Source of the DNA: Imhoffiella purpurea
GTDB taxonomy: Bacteria; Pseudomonadota; Gammaproteobacteria; Chromatiales; Chromatiaceae
NCBI RefSeq assembly: GCF_000585215.1
Contig: NZ_AONC01000040.1
Span: 1 to 64,000, forward strand
Direction of reading: 5' to 3'
DNA: 64,000 bases
Each line of letters starts with the position of its first letter. Within the stretch, counting starts at the first letter, position 1. The notes beneath the pieces are model-generated. The model worked only from the letters and a program-made list of their open reading frames with translations, was not told the origin of the DNA and made no database searches. Position numbers and translations under genes: made by a program. Below, in pieces: positions 1 to 8,405 of this stretch.

Positions 1-91
1 ACCAGCGACCAGCGACCAGCGACCAGCGACCAGCGACCAGCGACCAGCGACCAGCGACCAGCGACCAGCGACCAGCGACCAGCGACCAGCG
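1..91. repeat. Heptanucleotide tandem array A (ACCAGCG x13)
   Basis: Thirteen uninterrupted, identical copies of ACCAGCG. The array begins at the window edge, so its true length is unknown. It has no spacers and no CRISPR-like organisation. It lies downstream of cpdA (read on the minus strand), separated from array B by a short AT-rich stretch. Confidence 0.97.
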
Positions 92-101
92 AGATTATAG
101 T

Positions 102-166
102 GCTGGAGGCTGGAGGCTGGAGGCTGGAGGCTGGAGGCTGGAGGCTGGAGGCTGGAGGCTGGAGGC
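102..166. repeat. Heptanucleotide tandem array B (GCTGGAG x9)
   Basis: Nine exact copies of GCTGGAG (102-164) plus two further matching bases. The array ends 3 bp before the cpdA stop codon. Its GCTGG core is the reverse complement of the CCAGC core of array A, so the two arrays face each other as an imperfect inverted repeat around an 11-bp centre. Confidence 0.97.
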
Positions 167-169
167 CGC

Positions 170-1033
170 TCAATACCCCCCGACCTGATGAATGGGTCGT
201 TCCGCGTAATGGTCCAGTCTCATGACGCGGCTTGTGAGTCTTCCATCCGGATGCAGGTCGAGTTCGCGGTAGCCTGGTGGCTTGTTGTCGAGCGCGAAAT
301 CCAGGCTGTGCGGCAGGAACTGGATGCAGGTCGAGGGCGACCCCAGGACCTGATAGCCGCCGAGGTCGCGCTCGAAGCACTGGTGGATGTGCCCGAACAG
401 GATGCCCTTGATCTGTGGATGTCCGTTGCAGAGGGCTATCAGCCGATCGCCGTTGTCGATGCCCATGGTATCCATCCAGACGCTTCCGACCGGAATCGGA
501 TGATGGTGCATGAAGAGCAGGGTCGGGGCCCCGTCGTCGTCGAGCAGATTCTCCAGCTGTGCGATATGTTCAGGCGCGAGATGGCCGCCATCGCTGCCGT
601 TGACGTTCGAATCGAGGAAGATGAGGTTCCAGCCGTCGAGCCGGCGCAGCGCGAAGGGTCCGACACCGTATCCGCCCAGATGCTCGTCCATCAAGTTCTG
701 AGGGTCATGATTGCCGGCCGTGCAGAAGCAGGGCAGTCCGGTTTGCCTCAGGGTGTCGCGCAGATAGCGGTAGCTGGCGGGCGAATCGTCGTGTACCAGA
801 TCTCCGGTGATCACCATGGCTCGCGCATCCGGCGACTGTTCCAGCGCCATCTCCAGAACCGCCTCGAAGCTGTTCCGGGTGGTGATGCCGAGTAGGCTGC
901 CTTGTGGGTCTGCGAAGAGGTGCAGGTCGGTCAGTTGGATGATCCGCAAAGGTTCTCCCGCATCGCCAGTTCGAGGCTGATGCAAGCGCAGGTTGTGATT
1001 GGGGTAATGGAGGAGGGGCTTGTTTGCCGACAT
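170..1033 (-). CDS. cpdA: 3',5'-cyclic AMP phosphodiesterase CpdA (metallophosphoesterase)
   Basis: Hydrolyses cAMP to AMP in the cytoplasm with a two-metal centre. The 287-residue protein shows the calcineurin-like metal motifs in order: TDLH (Asp36, His38), GDLVHD (Asp78), GNHD (Asn108, His109), a His cluster at 176-178 and GHIH (His215, His217). All expected ligands are present and the length is normal for the family. The frame also opens at a TTG at 1072, but the ATG at 1033 is preferred because homology begins soon after it. No crp or cya gene lies nearby. The gene ends against the heptamer arrays, which would form its 3' untranslated region. Confidence 0.88.
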   Translation of the reverse strand: MSANKPLLHYPNHNLRLHQPRTGDAGEPLRIIQLTDLHLFADPQGSLLGITTRNSFEAVLEMALEQSPDARAMVITGDLVHDDSPASYRYLRDTLRQTGLPCFCTAGNHDPQNLMDEHLGGYGVGPFALRRLDGWNLIFLDSNVNGSDGGHLAPEHIAQLENLLDDDGAPTLLFMHHHPIPVGSVWMDTMGIDNGDRLIALCNGHPQIKGILFGHIHQCFERDLGGYQVLGSPSTCIQFLPHSLDFALDNKPPGYRELDLHPDGRLTSRVMRLDHYAERPIHQVGGY

Positions 1034-1453
1034 CGATGAATCCACTGTTTTCGGTCTGCACCGGGATTTCAAGGAGTGAGATCGATTGGCATCCCTTGTA
1101 TCAGTGCGCCATCGCGTTCGTCCGGAACCCGTTCACGATCATCCGCAGCGTCCTTCACCCTAGAATCGTCTTTGCGAACCAGTTCACAGCCTATCGGGGA
1201 CTGCCGGGGCTTGAATTTTCCCGACCGGCTCCAACATCAGCGCACGCGGTCCAGCTCCGGGCGCAGGGTGCCGGATACTGACCCGATGGCCTATCGAGGC
1301 CATTGGTAGAAACAATTTCAGTCGATCGGCCCTGCTCTATATGTTTCATCCACGGAATATGTTCGATCCGCGGAAGGAAGGCAACTCATGGATCGAATCC
1401 AGTCACAGATCGAATCCAGTCATCCAACTGTCGTCCACCACGAGGAATAGACC
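1034..1453. other. Intergenic region between cpdA and rubrerythrin
   Basis: About 420 bp between two divergent genes with no convincing coding frame. The part nearest rubrerythrin holds two pairs of direct repeats (1348-1375 and 1391-1422, listed separately) and a purine-rich ribosome-binding site just before 1454. I recognise no RNA gene or riboswitch. Confidence 0.6.
1348..1422 (+). promoter_or_regulatory. Paired direct repeats upstream of rubrerythrin
   Basis: ATCCACGGAA (1348-1357) and ATCCGCGGAA (1366-1375) lie 18 bp apart start to start. Further down, GATCGAATCCAGTCA occurs twice exactly (1391-1405 and 1408-1422) with a 2-bp gap. Regularly spaced direct repeats in front of an oxidative-stress gene suggest a regulator site, but the regulator is not identifiable. 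Confidence 0.45.
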
Positions 1454-1873
1454 ATGGAACTCAAGGGCAGCAAGACCGAGCAGAGCTTGAAAGAGGCATT
1501 TGCGGGCGAGTCGCAGGCCAATCGCCGCTATCTCTATTTCGCGGCCAAGGCCGACGTCGAAGGCTACAACGACGTCGCCGCGGTGTTCCGCTCCACGGCA
1601 GAGGGCGAAACAGGCCATGCCCATGGCCATCTGGAGTATCTGGAGGAGGTGGGCGATCCGGCCACGGGCCTTCCGATCGGTGCGACCGGGGACAACCTCA
1701 AGGCGGCGATCGCTGGCGAAACGCACGAATACACCGATATGTATCCCGGTATGGCCAAAACGGCGCGCGATGAGGGTTTCGACGAGATCGCCGACTGGTT
1801 CGAGACCCTGGCCAAGGCAGAGCGGTCACACGCCAACCGTTTCCAGAAGGCGTTCGACAATCTGGACGCCTGA
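1454..1873 (+). CDS. Rubrerythrin-type diiron protein, lacking the rubredoxin domain
   Basis: A 139-residue four-helix ferritin-like protein with repeated E-x-x-H type ligands. Visible iron-ligand segments are [30 protein letters not shown] and AERSHANRF. Classical rubrerythrins carry a C-terminal rubredoxin with two CxxC pairs. This protein stops before it and has no cysteine, so it belongs to the erythrin/short rubrerythrin type and would need a separate electron donor. The family reduces peroxide in anaerobes and microaerophiles. The start is set by GAGGAATAG just upstream. It stands alone and is convergent with mltD. Confidence 0.9.
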   Translation: MELKGSKTEQSLKEAFAGESQANRRYLYFAAKADVEGYNDVAAVFRSTAEGETGHAHGHLEYLEEVGDPATGLPIGATGDNLKAAIAGETHEYTDMYPGMAKTARDEGFDEIADWFETLAKAERSHANRFQKAFDNLDA

Positions 1874-1877
1874 GTGA

Positions 1878-1935
1878 CCGCAAACCTGCGGCGTTCGGCT
1901 CGATATGGGGCGTGATCGGGGGCGCCGAGCGCCCC
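1878..1935. terminator. Hairpins between convergent rubrerythrin and mltD
   Basis: Two perfect inverted repeats: CCGCA/TGCGG (1878-1891, 4-nt loop) and GGGGCGC/GCGCCCC (1919-1935, 3-nt loop). They sit between two convergent stop codons, so either could end transcription from both sides. No U-tract follows, so the call is moderate. Confidence 0.5.
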
Positions 1936-1976
1936 TGCGTGCGTCCGATGAGGGTGTGGCTGCGCTCGATTCGGGC

Positions 1977-3488
1977 TCAGATACCGACCTTCAGCCTCTG
2001 TCCCGGCTGAATATGGTTGTCGTTGGGCTTCATCTTGTTGAGCTTGCGCAGTTCGGCCACCGAAATGCCATTCTGAAGCGCGACCCGGTAGAGCGTTTCC
2101 TGCGGTTTGACCACGTGGTAGCGCACCTTGGTGGTTTTCCCCTTGGTCTTGGACTTGGGCGCGGTCTTCGCGGCGACCCTCTTTTGGCTGTCCGTCGACC
2201 TTGGCTTCTCGACCCTGGCGACCGCCTTGCGCGATACGGTGGATGGCTTCTGTCTCGGCTCCGTACGGGCGATCATGGTCGAGATCGGCGGCGGGGGAGA
2301 ACCGGCACGCTGCTTCGAGCCATGAGGCAGCCACACGGTCGTTCCGACCGGGATGTGTCTTGCCCCATTCCGCAGCGAATTGCGCCAATGCATGTTCAGA
2401 TCCGCGAGCACGCGGCTCGATGTGCCGTAGTGTCGGGCGATATGATCCGCTGGCATGCTGGATGCCAGGATCAGCCGGTCGTGCGGCCAGGGCGATTCGT
2501 AGCGGACGCCCTCGGGGAAATAGCGGCTGGGGTGACTCGCCACCTCGCGTGCGGCGACGAATTCAGCATAGAAGTTGCGTGAGGCGAATCCGAAATAGGG
2601 CCCGTCGTAATTGGAGACGATACGGCCGATGTCCGTGCCGTATTGCGCCTTGGCCTTGGCCATGCCGCCCTGGCCGTGGTTGTAGGAGGTGATGGCGAGC
2701 GGCCAGCTGCCGAGCTTGCCGTAGGCCTGGGCGAGATAGCGTGCCGCGCCGTCCGCGGCGAGAATGGGATCGTAGCGCTCGTCGACGCTGTCGTTGACGG
2801 TCATGTAGATACGCCCGGTCGCGGGCATGAACTGCCAGACCCCTCCGGCACCGACCGAGGATCTGGCATTGGTCTGGAAGGACGACTCCACGTGCGGCAG
2901 ATAGGCGAGATCCTCCGGGACGCCGTGGCTGCGCATGATCTCGCGGAAGATCTTGTCGTAACGACCGCTGATCTCGACCCCGCGCCTGAAACGCTCGCGC
3001 AGTCCGCGCTGCAGGCGGATACGCTCCGATGCACCGTAGAGGGTGCCGATTCCGCCGGCCCGCTCGAACTTGGCGACCAGATCGCGGTCGGCCGCGGTCG
3101 GCGTCTGGCCCGAGCGCAGACGCTGCTCCAGAGCGCGCAGACGATCCGCGTGATAGTGGGTGCGGGCCTCCAGATAGGCCCGTTGCGCGCTGGTGTAGCT
3201 CGCCTGAATGGGGCCGGGCAGGGTCGCGACCTCGTAGACCACCCCGAGATGGTCGCTGTCGTGTATGGCGACCTCCCCGCGGCTCCACATACCGTAGACA
3301 TGGCGCCAGAAATCCACGTTGTCCTGCAGCGCGTCCGGCACGGGGAAGGTACCCGAATCGCCGTAATCGACGTGGCTCTGACCGACCTCGCGCTCGCCGC
3401 CGCTACCAGCGCATCCGGCCAGAAACGACATGGCGAGCAGGGCGAGCGTCAGCCCCGATGTGCGAAGGTAGTAGTTGACGGTGCGCAT
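1977..3488 (-). CDS. mltD: Membrane-bound lytic murein transglycosylase, MltD-like lipoprotein
   Basis: Cleaves peptidoglycan glycan strands to 1,6-anhydro products at the outer membrane. The 503-residue protein starts with a lipoprotein signal peptide ending in a lipobox (LAGC, Cys26). An SLT catalytic domain covers about 180-330 with the glutamate at HVESSF (Glu201) and the [11 protein letters not shown] segment. A basic linker follows at about 400-450, then one C-terminal LysM domain (about 455-502). E. coli MltD has two LysM copies; here only one is clear. The gene stands alone on the minus strand. Confidence 0.9.
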   Translation of the reverse strand: MRTVNYYLRTSGLTLALLAMSFLAGCAGSGGEREVGQSHVDYGDSGTFPVPDALQDNVDFWRHVYGMWSRGEVAIHDSDHLGVVYEVATLPGPIQASYTSAQRAYLEARTHYHADRLRALEQRLRSGQTPTAADRDLVAKFERAGGIGTLYGASERIRLQRGLRERFRRGVEISGRYDKIFREIMRSHGVPEDLAYLPHVESSFQTNARSSVGAGGVWQFMPATGRIYMTVNDSVDERYDPILAADGAARYLAQAYGKLGSWPLAITSYNHGQGGMAKAKAQYGTDIGRIVSNYDGPYFGFASRNFYAEFVAAREVASHPSRYFPEGVRYESPWPHDRLILASSMPADHIARHYGTSSRVLADLNMHWRNSLRNGARHIPVGTTVWLPHGSKQRAGSPPPPISTMIARTEPRQKPSTVSRKAVARVEKPRSTDSQKRVAAKTAPKSKTKGKTTKVRYHVVKPQETLYRVALQNGISVAELRKLNKMKPNDNHIQPGQRLKVGI

Positions 3489-3605
3489 GACTCGGAAATC
3501 CCCCTGAAAAACGAGACCCTATGCGAGGTCTCTCGCGTATAGCATGAAGTTTGGCCTAGGCCGTGGGGTCTTTCAATGGGCAAAATCCCCTAAGCTTCGG
3601 ATTTC

Positions 3606-4205
3606 TCAGATACCCAGCGGGAAAATGCCCGATGTCTCCAGCAGAGGGATGAGCCGAATCAGCGGAAGACCGATGAGCGCGTTCGGATCCTCGCCCTCGA
3701 GACGCTCGAACAAGGCGATTCCAAGCCCCTCCGATTTGAAGCTCCCGGCGCAGTCGTAGGGCTGCTCGCGATCCAGATAGCCCTCGATCCGGGCGCGAGA
3801 CAAGGAACGGAAATGAACCCGGAAGGGCTCGACCAGCGTCTGTGCCCGCCCGCTGCGCGCATCCAGCAGACAGAGCCCTGTCTGGAACAGGACGCTGCGC
3901 CCGGATGCGCGCTCCAACTGGGCGATCGCCCGGTCGCGCGTTCCGGGCTTGCCGAGGATATCGCCATCGAGACAGGCGACCTGATCGGAGCCGATGATGA
4001 GCGCGTCCGGATGCCTCTCGGCGACGGCGCGCGCCTTGGCCTCGGCCAGGCGCATCACCAGGACCTGCGGCGGCTCGTTCGGCCGAGGGGTTTCGTCGAC
4101 CTCGGGCGAGTCGGTTCGGAAGCTCAGCCCGAGCTGCTCGAGCAATGCGCGACGATAGCGCGAGGTGGAGGCGAGGACGAGCGCTGGGGAGGGGGTCGGT
4201 GACAC
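3606..4205 (-). CDS. yceF: Maf-family nucleotide pyrophosphatase, YceF type
   Basis: House-cleaning enzyme; the YceF branch hydrolyses 7-methyl-GTP to the monophosphate. The 199-residue protein has the Maf signatures LASTSRYRR at the N-terminus, [13 protein letters not shown] (catalytic Asp) and [11 protein letters not shown]. The last closely matches YceF rather than the dTTP/UTP-specific Maf proteins. The frame is open to 4301, but the added residues are low-complexity. GTG at 4205 is chosen because AGGAA lies 9 bases upstream and the length then equals YceF. It lies downstream of glgX on the same strand. Confidence 0.85.
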   Translation of the reverse strand: MSPTPSPALVLASTSRYRRALLEQLGLSFRTDSPEVDETPRPNEPPQVLVMRLAEAKARAVAERHPDALIIGSDQVACLDGDILGKPGTRDRAIAQLERASGRSVLFQTGLCLLDARSGRAQTLVEPFRVHFRSLSRARIEGYLDREQPYDCAGSFKSEGLGIALFERLEGEDPNALIGLPLIRLIPLLETSGIFPLGI

Positions 4206-4329
4206 GCTGATCGGTTCCTGATTGCAGGGAGATGGGGGGCGAGCCGGCAATCCGCGAGATCCGCTCGCCGGGGATGATCGCCGACGGGCGGGCTTCCCCA
4301 TCGAGGCGTCGTGGTGGGCGAGGGCTTGC

Positions 4330-6441
4330 TCAGTCGGTGGGCGGGTTCCAGACCCAGTTGGGCCGGCCCTCCAGGGCCACGACGCTGTAGGGGCCGAGCT
4401 GGATCCGCTCGCCCGCGATCGGGTGCTGTACCTCGGGCGCGACGGCGGGCTGCTCGCGGCTGGTGTCGAGCGCCAGGCTCCACTCCAACCCCTTGATCCG
4501 GGGGACGCTGAACTCGATGGGGTGCGCGGCCATGTTCAGCATCACGTGCAACAGCGGCTCGTCGTCGACCTTGCTTTCGAGGGTGAAGGCCAGCTGGTGG
4601 CTGTCCGGATCGTCCCAGCCGGGTGCATTCAGCTCGACGCCGTGCCAGATGATGTCCGGGCGCGTGTGGCCGTAGTCCGGCTTGCCGGTGAGGAAGCGGT
4701 CGCGGGTCAGGGTTGGGTGGCGTCGGCGCAGCGCGATCATGGAGCGGACGAATTCCAGCATCTCGCGATTCTGCTCGACCAGTCCCCAGTCCGACCAGGA
4801 CAGCTCGTTGTTCTGACAATAGGTGTTGTTGTTGCCCTGTTTGGAGCGGAATACCTCGTCGCCGGAGAACAGCATGGGCACGCCCTGGCTGAACATGAGG
4901 ATGCTGATGAAGTTGCGCGCCTGACGGCGGCGCAGGGCCATGATCTCGGGATCCTCGGTCGGTCCCTCGACGCCGCAGTTCCAGCTCAGGTTGTGATCGT
5001 GGCCGTCGCGGTTGTCCTCGCCGTTGGCCTCGTTGTGCTTGCGGTTGTAGCTGACTAGATCGCAGAGGGTGAAGCCGTCGTGACAGGTGATGAAATTGAT
5101 GGAGTTCATCGGCAGGCGTCCGCGTCCCTCGTACATGTCGCTCGAGCCTGACATGCGGGTCGCGACCTCGGGCACCATGCCCGGGTCCCCGCGCACGAAG
5201 CCGCGGATCACGTCGCGGTAGCGCCCGTTCCACTCGGCCCAGCGATAGCCGGGAAAATCGCCCACCTGATAGAGGCCGGCGGCATCCCATGCCTCGGCGA
5301 TGATGTGGGCTCGGTTGAGCGAGGGTGAGAGCTCGATCGCCCAGAGCACGGGCGCATGGTGCTGCGGATGCCCGTCCTCGCCGCGCGCCAGCGCGCTCGC
5401 CAGATCGAAGCGGAAGCCATCCACATGCATGTGGCGCACCCAGTAGAGCAGGGCGTCGATGAGGAAGCGGGTCACCATGGGATGGTTGCAGTTCATGGTG
5501 TTGCCGCAGCCGGTGTAGTCCCGGTAGTGTCGGCGGTCCTCGAAATCGAGGTGATAGAAGATCTCGTTGCCGAAGGCCTTGAAGCTGATGACCGGGCCCG
5601 TTTCGCCGCCCTCGGCGGTATGGTTGAAGACGACGTCGAGGATGACGCCGATTCCGGCGCGGTGGAATGCCTTGACCATGTCGCGGAATTCGTCGCGGGC
5701 ATGGACGGCGGTCACGGCAAATCCGGGGTGCGGGGCGAAGAAACTGTGGGTGCTGTAGCCCCAGTAGTTCTCCATACCCATCCTCGCGGTCTGCGGCGGC
5801 ACGTCCTGGGGATCGAAGGCCATTACCGGCATCAGCTCGACATGGGTGATCCCCAGATCCTTGAGGTAGGGGATCTTTTCGATGACCCCATTGAATGTGC
5901 CCGGGTGGACGACGCCGGAGGAGGGATGGCGGGTGAATCCGCCGACATGCATCTCGTAGATGACGGAGTCGTTGAGCGGGATATGGAGCGGCTGATCCTC
6001 TTCCCAGTCGTAATCGTCGCGTACGACCTGAGCGCGGATGGCCTTGGCGACGTTGTCGCCCGGGCGGCTCGCGGCGGTGCGGTCCCAGAGCCGGTCGCTG
6101 ACGGTGGTCGCCCAGGGGTCCAGCAGCGCCTTGTCGGCGTCGAGGCGACAGCCGGTCTCGCTGGTCTCGATGCTGTCGCAGCGACCCTCGGCGCGCCAGT
6201 TGTAGAAGACCCCGTCGGGCAGGTTCTCGATGAAGATGTGCCAGAAGAAGAAGGTGCGATTGATGCGCGGATCGAGATGGATGACCTCGTAGGGCTCCTT
6301 GTGGGTGTCGCGCTCGAACAGCAGCAGCGACATCCGTTCGGCATGGCGCGAGAAGACGCAAAAATTCACCCCGCCGTTCAAGACGGTCGCGCCAGCCGTA
6401 TCCCAGCTTCCGGGTCTGACACGGAATCTCGGTGATCTCAT
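4330..6441 (-). CDS. glgX: Glycogen debranching enzyme GlgX (GH13 isoamylase type)
   Basis: Removes alpha-1,6 branches from glycogen limit dextrins in the cytoplasm. The 703-residue protein has an N-terminal CBM48 domain (about 10-110) and a GH13 barrel. Catalytic residues are visible: nucleophile Asp346 in DGFRFDLA, acid Glu383 in IIAEAWD and transition-state Asp455 in FITCHDGFT. Length fits the family (about 660-720). AGGAGA 7 bases before the ATG supports the start. No glgA, glgB, glgC or glgP is adjacent, so the rest of glycogen metabolism is elsewhere. Confidence 0.93.
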   Translation of the reverse strand: MRSPRFRVRPGSWDTAGATVLNGGVNFCVFSRHAERMSLLLFERDTHKEPYEVIHLDPRINRTFFFWHIFIENLPDGVFYNWRAEGRCDSIETSETGCRLDADKALLDPWATTVSDRLWDRTAASRPGDNVAKAIRAQVVRDDYDWEEDQPLHIPLNDSVIYEMHVGGFTRHPSSGVVHPGTFNGVIEKIPYLKDLGITHVELMPVMAFDPQDVPPQTARMGMENYWGYSTHSFFAPHPGFAVTAVHARDEFRDMVKAFHRAGIGVILDVVFNHTAEGGETGPVISFKAFGNEIFYHLDFEDRRHYRDYTGCGNTMNCNHPMVTRFLIDALLYWVRHMHVDGFRFDLASALARGEDGHPQHHAPVLWAIELSPSLNRAHIIAEAWDAAGLYQVGDFPGYRWAEWNGRYRDVIRGFVRGDPGMVPEVATRMSGSSDMYEGRGRLPMNSINFITCHDGFTLCDLVSYNRKHNEANGEDNRDGHDHNLSWNCGVEGPTEDPEIMALRRRQARNFISILMFSQGVPMLFSGDEVFRSKQGNNNTYCQNNELSWSDWGLVEQNREMLEFVRSMIALRRRHPTLTRDRFLTGKPDYGHTRPDIIWHGVELNAPGWDDPDSHQLAFTLESKVDDEPLLHVMLNMAAHPIEFSVPRIKGLEWSLALDTSREQPAVAPEVQHPIAGERIQLGPYSVVALEGRPNWVWNPPTD

Positions 6442-6483
6442 TGGACCATCTCCTGCGGGTTCTCAACGACCTGGCGCCGCGAT

Positions 6484-6513
6484 TTCCCGCCGCTCCGTCC
6501 TGTTCGGCGGGAA
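6484..6513 (-). promoter_or_regulatory. Inverted repeat upstream of glgX
   Basis: TTCCCGCCG and CGGCGGGAA form a perfect 9-bp stem around a 12-nt loop, 43-72 bases before the glgX start. It could be part of the glgX leader or end the transcript of the small upstream peptide gene. There is no U-tract. Confidence 0.4.
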
Positions 6514-6634
6514 GACATCCCTTCGTGGTGCCACGTCTCTATCGCGCCGGTTTCCGATGAACGGCAACCGGTCACCGACGAGCATGCTGGCCGCCATCCG
6601 ATGACGGCGCTGGCAACGCAGAGTCAGTCCTGGC

Positions 6635-6727
6635 TCACTTGAGCATGCCTGGAACGAGGAGATAACCGATGATGGTCCCGACGATGGTGCCGAGTATGGC
6701 GCCCAACAGGATTCCGTACCACTTCAC
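6635..6727 (-). CDS. Predicted 30-residue glycine-zipper membrane peptide
   Basis: A GTG at 6727 preceded by GAGAGGTGA at ideal spacing opens a 30-codon frame. The product is one hydrophobic helix (WYGILLGAILG onward) with glycines exactly every fourth residue (GxxxGxxxGxxxG), ending in a short basic tail. Such zippers mediate helix packing in membranes and occur in toxin-like peptides and small membrane-protein subunits. The frame is open upstream to 6976, but those residues are polar and low-complexity. No family is recognised. The support is the ribosome-binding site and the regular composition, so this is a candidate only. Confidence 0.5.
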   Translation of the reverse strand: MKWYGILLGAILGTIVGTIIGYLLVPGMLK

Positions 6728-6941
6728 GACGTCACCTCTCTCGTTGCGATCCGAGCGGCTGCTATTGTGTTCCGCATTGGTGGGATCGACAAGTGATCCA
6801 TGTGGCTTTTTCCTCGATCGCGGGCTTTCTCTTCGCGCGTCATCGGGGTTTCTCGCATCGGGTCGGGCTGCTAGAGTGGCGAGCCCGGTCGGCTGCTCGA
6901 TCCGGGTTTCATGCCACACCCATGCAAGGCCTACCAGACCC

Positions 6942-7337
6942 ATGAACGCACCCCTGTCCCGATCCGATATCGCCACGCTCTTCCACCTTTCGCCCTCCGA
7001 GCGCTACACCCATTTCCTGACCGAGGCGGCCCAGCGCGGGCGGGTCTGGACGCTCTGCGGCCAGGGCGGGTTCGTCGCCTTCTGCGACGAGGAGGGACAC
7101 GACTGCTTTCCATTCTGGCCGGCGCCCGAACTCGCCGAGGCATCGGCCGACGAGGACTGGTCGGACTGCCGGGCGGAACCGCTCGAGCTCGGGGTCTTCA
7201 TGGAGCGCTGGCTCACCGGGATGGCCCGGGACGACCGTCAGGTCTCGGTCTTTCCGGCACCCGATGGAACCGGAATCGTCGTCGATCCCCTGATGCTGCT
7301 CCAGGATCTCGAAGATGAGCTTCGGCAGCCGGATTGA
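6942..7337 (+). CDS. DUF2750 family protein
   Basis: A 131-residue soluble protein. Residues about 15-110 match the DUF2750 pattern: an N-terminal helix (SERYTHFLTEAAQ), then VWTLCGQGGFVAFCDEEG and a W-P-x-P-E-x-A segment. Function is not established for the family. The ATG at 6942 is chosen because the homology begins there; the frame is open further upstream without family similarity. It stands alone between the small minus-strand peptide and the HD-GYP gene. Confidence 0.75.
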   Translation: MNAPLSRSDIATLFHLSPSERYTHFLTEAAQRGRVWTLCGQGGFVAFCDEEGHDCFPFWPAPELAEASADEDWSDCRAEPLELGVFMERWLTGMARDDRQVSVFPAPDGTGIVVDPLMLLQDLEDELRQPD

Positions 7338-7415
7338 TCTCGTGCGTCTTCGAGCGCCGTCCGTCGGTCCGTCCGAGGGACCGGGGCCGAGCGGCCTGAC
7401 GAGCCGGCGGCGGGG

Positions 7416-8405
7416 CTAATTCCGTTCTTTTGCGTCCCAGTCCGCCTTGATCTTCAGGATGCGCGGCAGGATGTCCTGAAACAGGTCGACGAGGCGCGGC
7501 TCGAAGTGACTGCCGCTGCCCTCGCGGAGCGTCCCCATCGCCTTGTCGATGGACCAGGGGTCCTTGTAGGGGCGTTTCATGGTGAGTGCGTCGAAGACAT
7601 CGGCCACGGCCACGATACGTGCCGACTCGGGTATGGATTCGCCGGCCAGCCCTTCGGGATAGCCTCTGCCGTCCCAGTGTTCATGATGATAGAGCGCGAT
7701 CTCGGCCGCCAGCTGGAACATGGGGGCGTGACTCATGCGCAGGATTTCATGACCGATTCTCGGGTGGGTCTTCATCACCGCCCACTCTTCGCCGTTCAGT
7801 TTGCCCGGCTTGCGGAGTATCTCGCTGGGGATGCCGATCTTGCCCGTGTCATGCATGGAGGCGGCCTGTTCGATACGTTCGCACGCGGCCGGCTCCCAGC
7901 CAGCGGCCGTCGCCAGCTCTCTCGCATAGTGCGCCATGCGCCAGATATGCACGCCGGTGTCCGTGTCGTTGAAGTGACCGGCCACGCCGAGCATCGAGAG
8001 GGCGTCGCGATGGCTCCGATCCAGTTGCGATGCATTGACCAGCGATAGATGGGTCCTGACGCGTGCCCGCACGATCGGTGGCGACAGCGGCTTGACGATG
8101 TAGTCGACGGCGCCGGCCTCGAATCCCGACGCCTCGTTCCCCGCATCGGCGAGCCCCGTCACGAAGATCACCGGGATCTCCTCGGTGGCCGAGTCCGCCT
8201 TGAGCGCCCGGCATACGCTATAGCCGTCCATGTCGGGCATCTCGATATCGAGCAGGATGAGGCTGGGGTGGCGTTTGCGGGTCGCCTTCAGGGCCTCGGC
8301 TCCATTGGCGGCGAACAGCAGCCGATAGTCGCCGCCCAGTATGTGGCGCATGGCATGCAGATTTTCCGGCTGATCGTCGACGATGAGTATGGGGCCCTGG
8401 GTCAT
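7416..8405 (-). CDS. Response regulator with HD-GYP domain (predicted c-di-GMP phosphodiesterase)
   Basis: A 329-residue receiver-HD-GYP protein of the RpfG type, predicted to degrade cyclic di-GMP when phosphorylated. The receiver (about 5-120) has the acidic pair DD after ILIV, phospho-acceptor Asp in LLDIEMP and Lys in VKPLSP. The HD-GYP domain carries HDTGKIGIP, HPRIGHEIL, HHEHWDGRGYP and ADVFDALT, so the metal and substrate motifs look intact. Its ATG overlaps the stop of the upstream hybrid kinase (ATGA), so the two should be translated together. It is the last gene of a four-gene signalling operon and probably its output. Confidence 0.92.
   Translation of the reverse strand: MTQGPILIVDDQPENLHAMRHILGGDYRLLFAANGAEALKATRKRHPSLILLDIEMPDMDGYSVCRALKADSATEEIPVIFVTGLADAGNEASGFEAGAVDYIVKPLSPPIVRARVRTHLSLVNASQLDRSHRDALSMLGVAGHFNDTDTGVHIWRMAHYARELATAAGWEPAACERIEQAASMHDTGKIGIPSEILRKPGKLNGEEWAVMKTHPRIGHEILRMSHAPMFQLAAEIALYHHEHWDGRGYPEGLAGESIPESARIVAVADVFDALTMKRPYKDPWSIDKAMGTLREGSGSHFEPRLVDLFQDILPRILKIKADWDAKERN

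Noticed and set aside
1-166. CRISPR array
   Set aside because: The repeats are 7 bp, contiguous and without spacers; these are simple tandem repeats.
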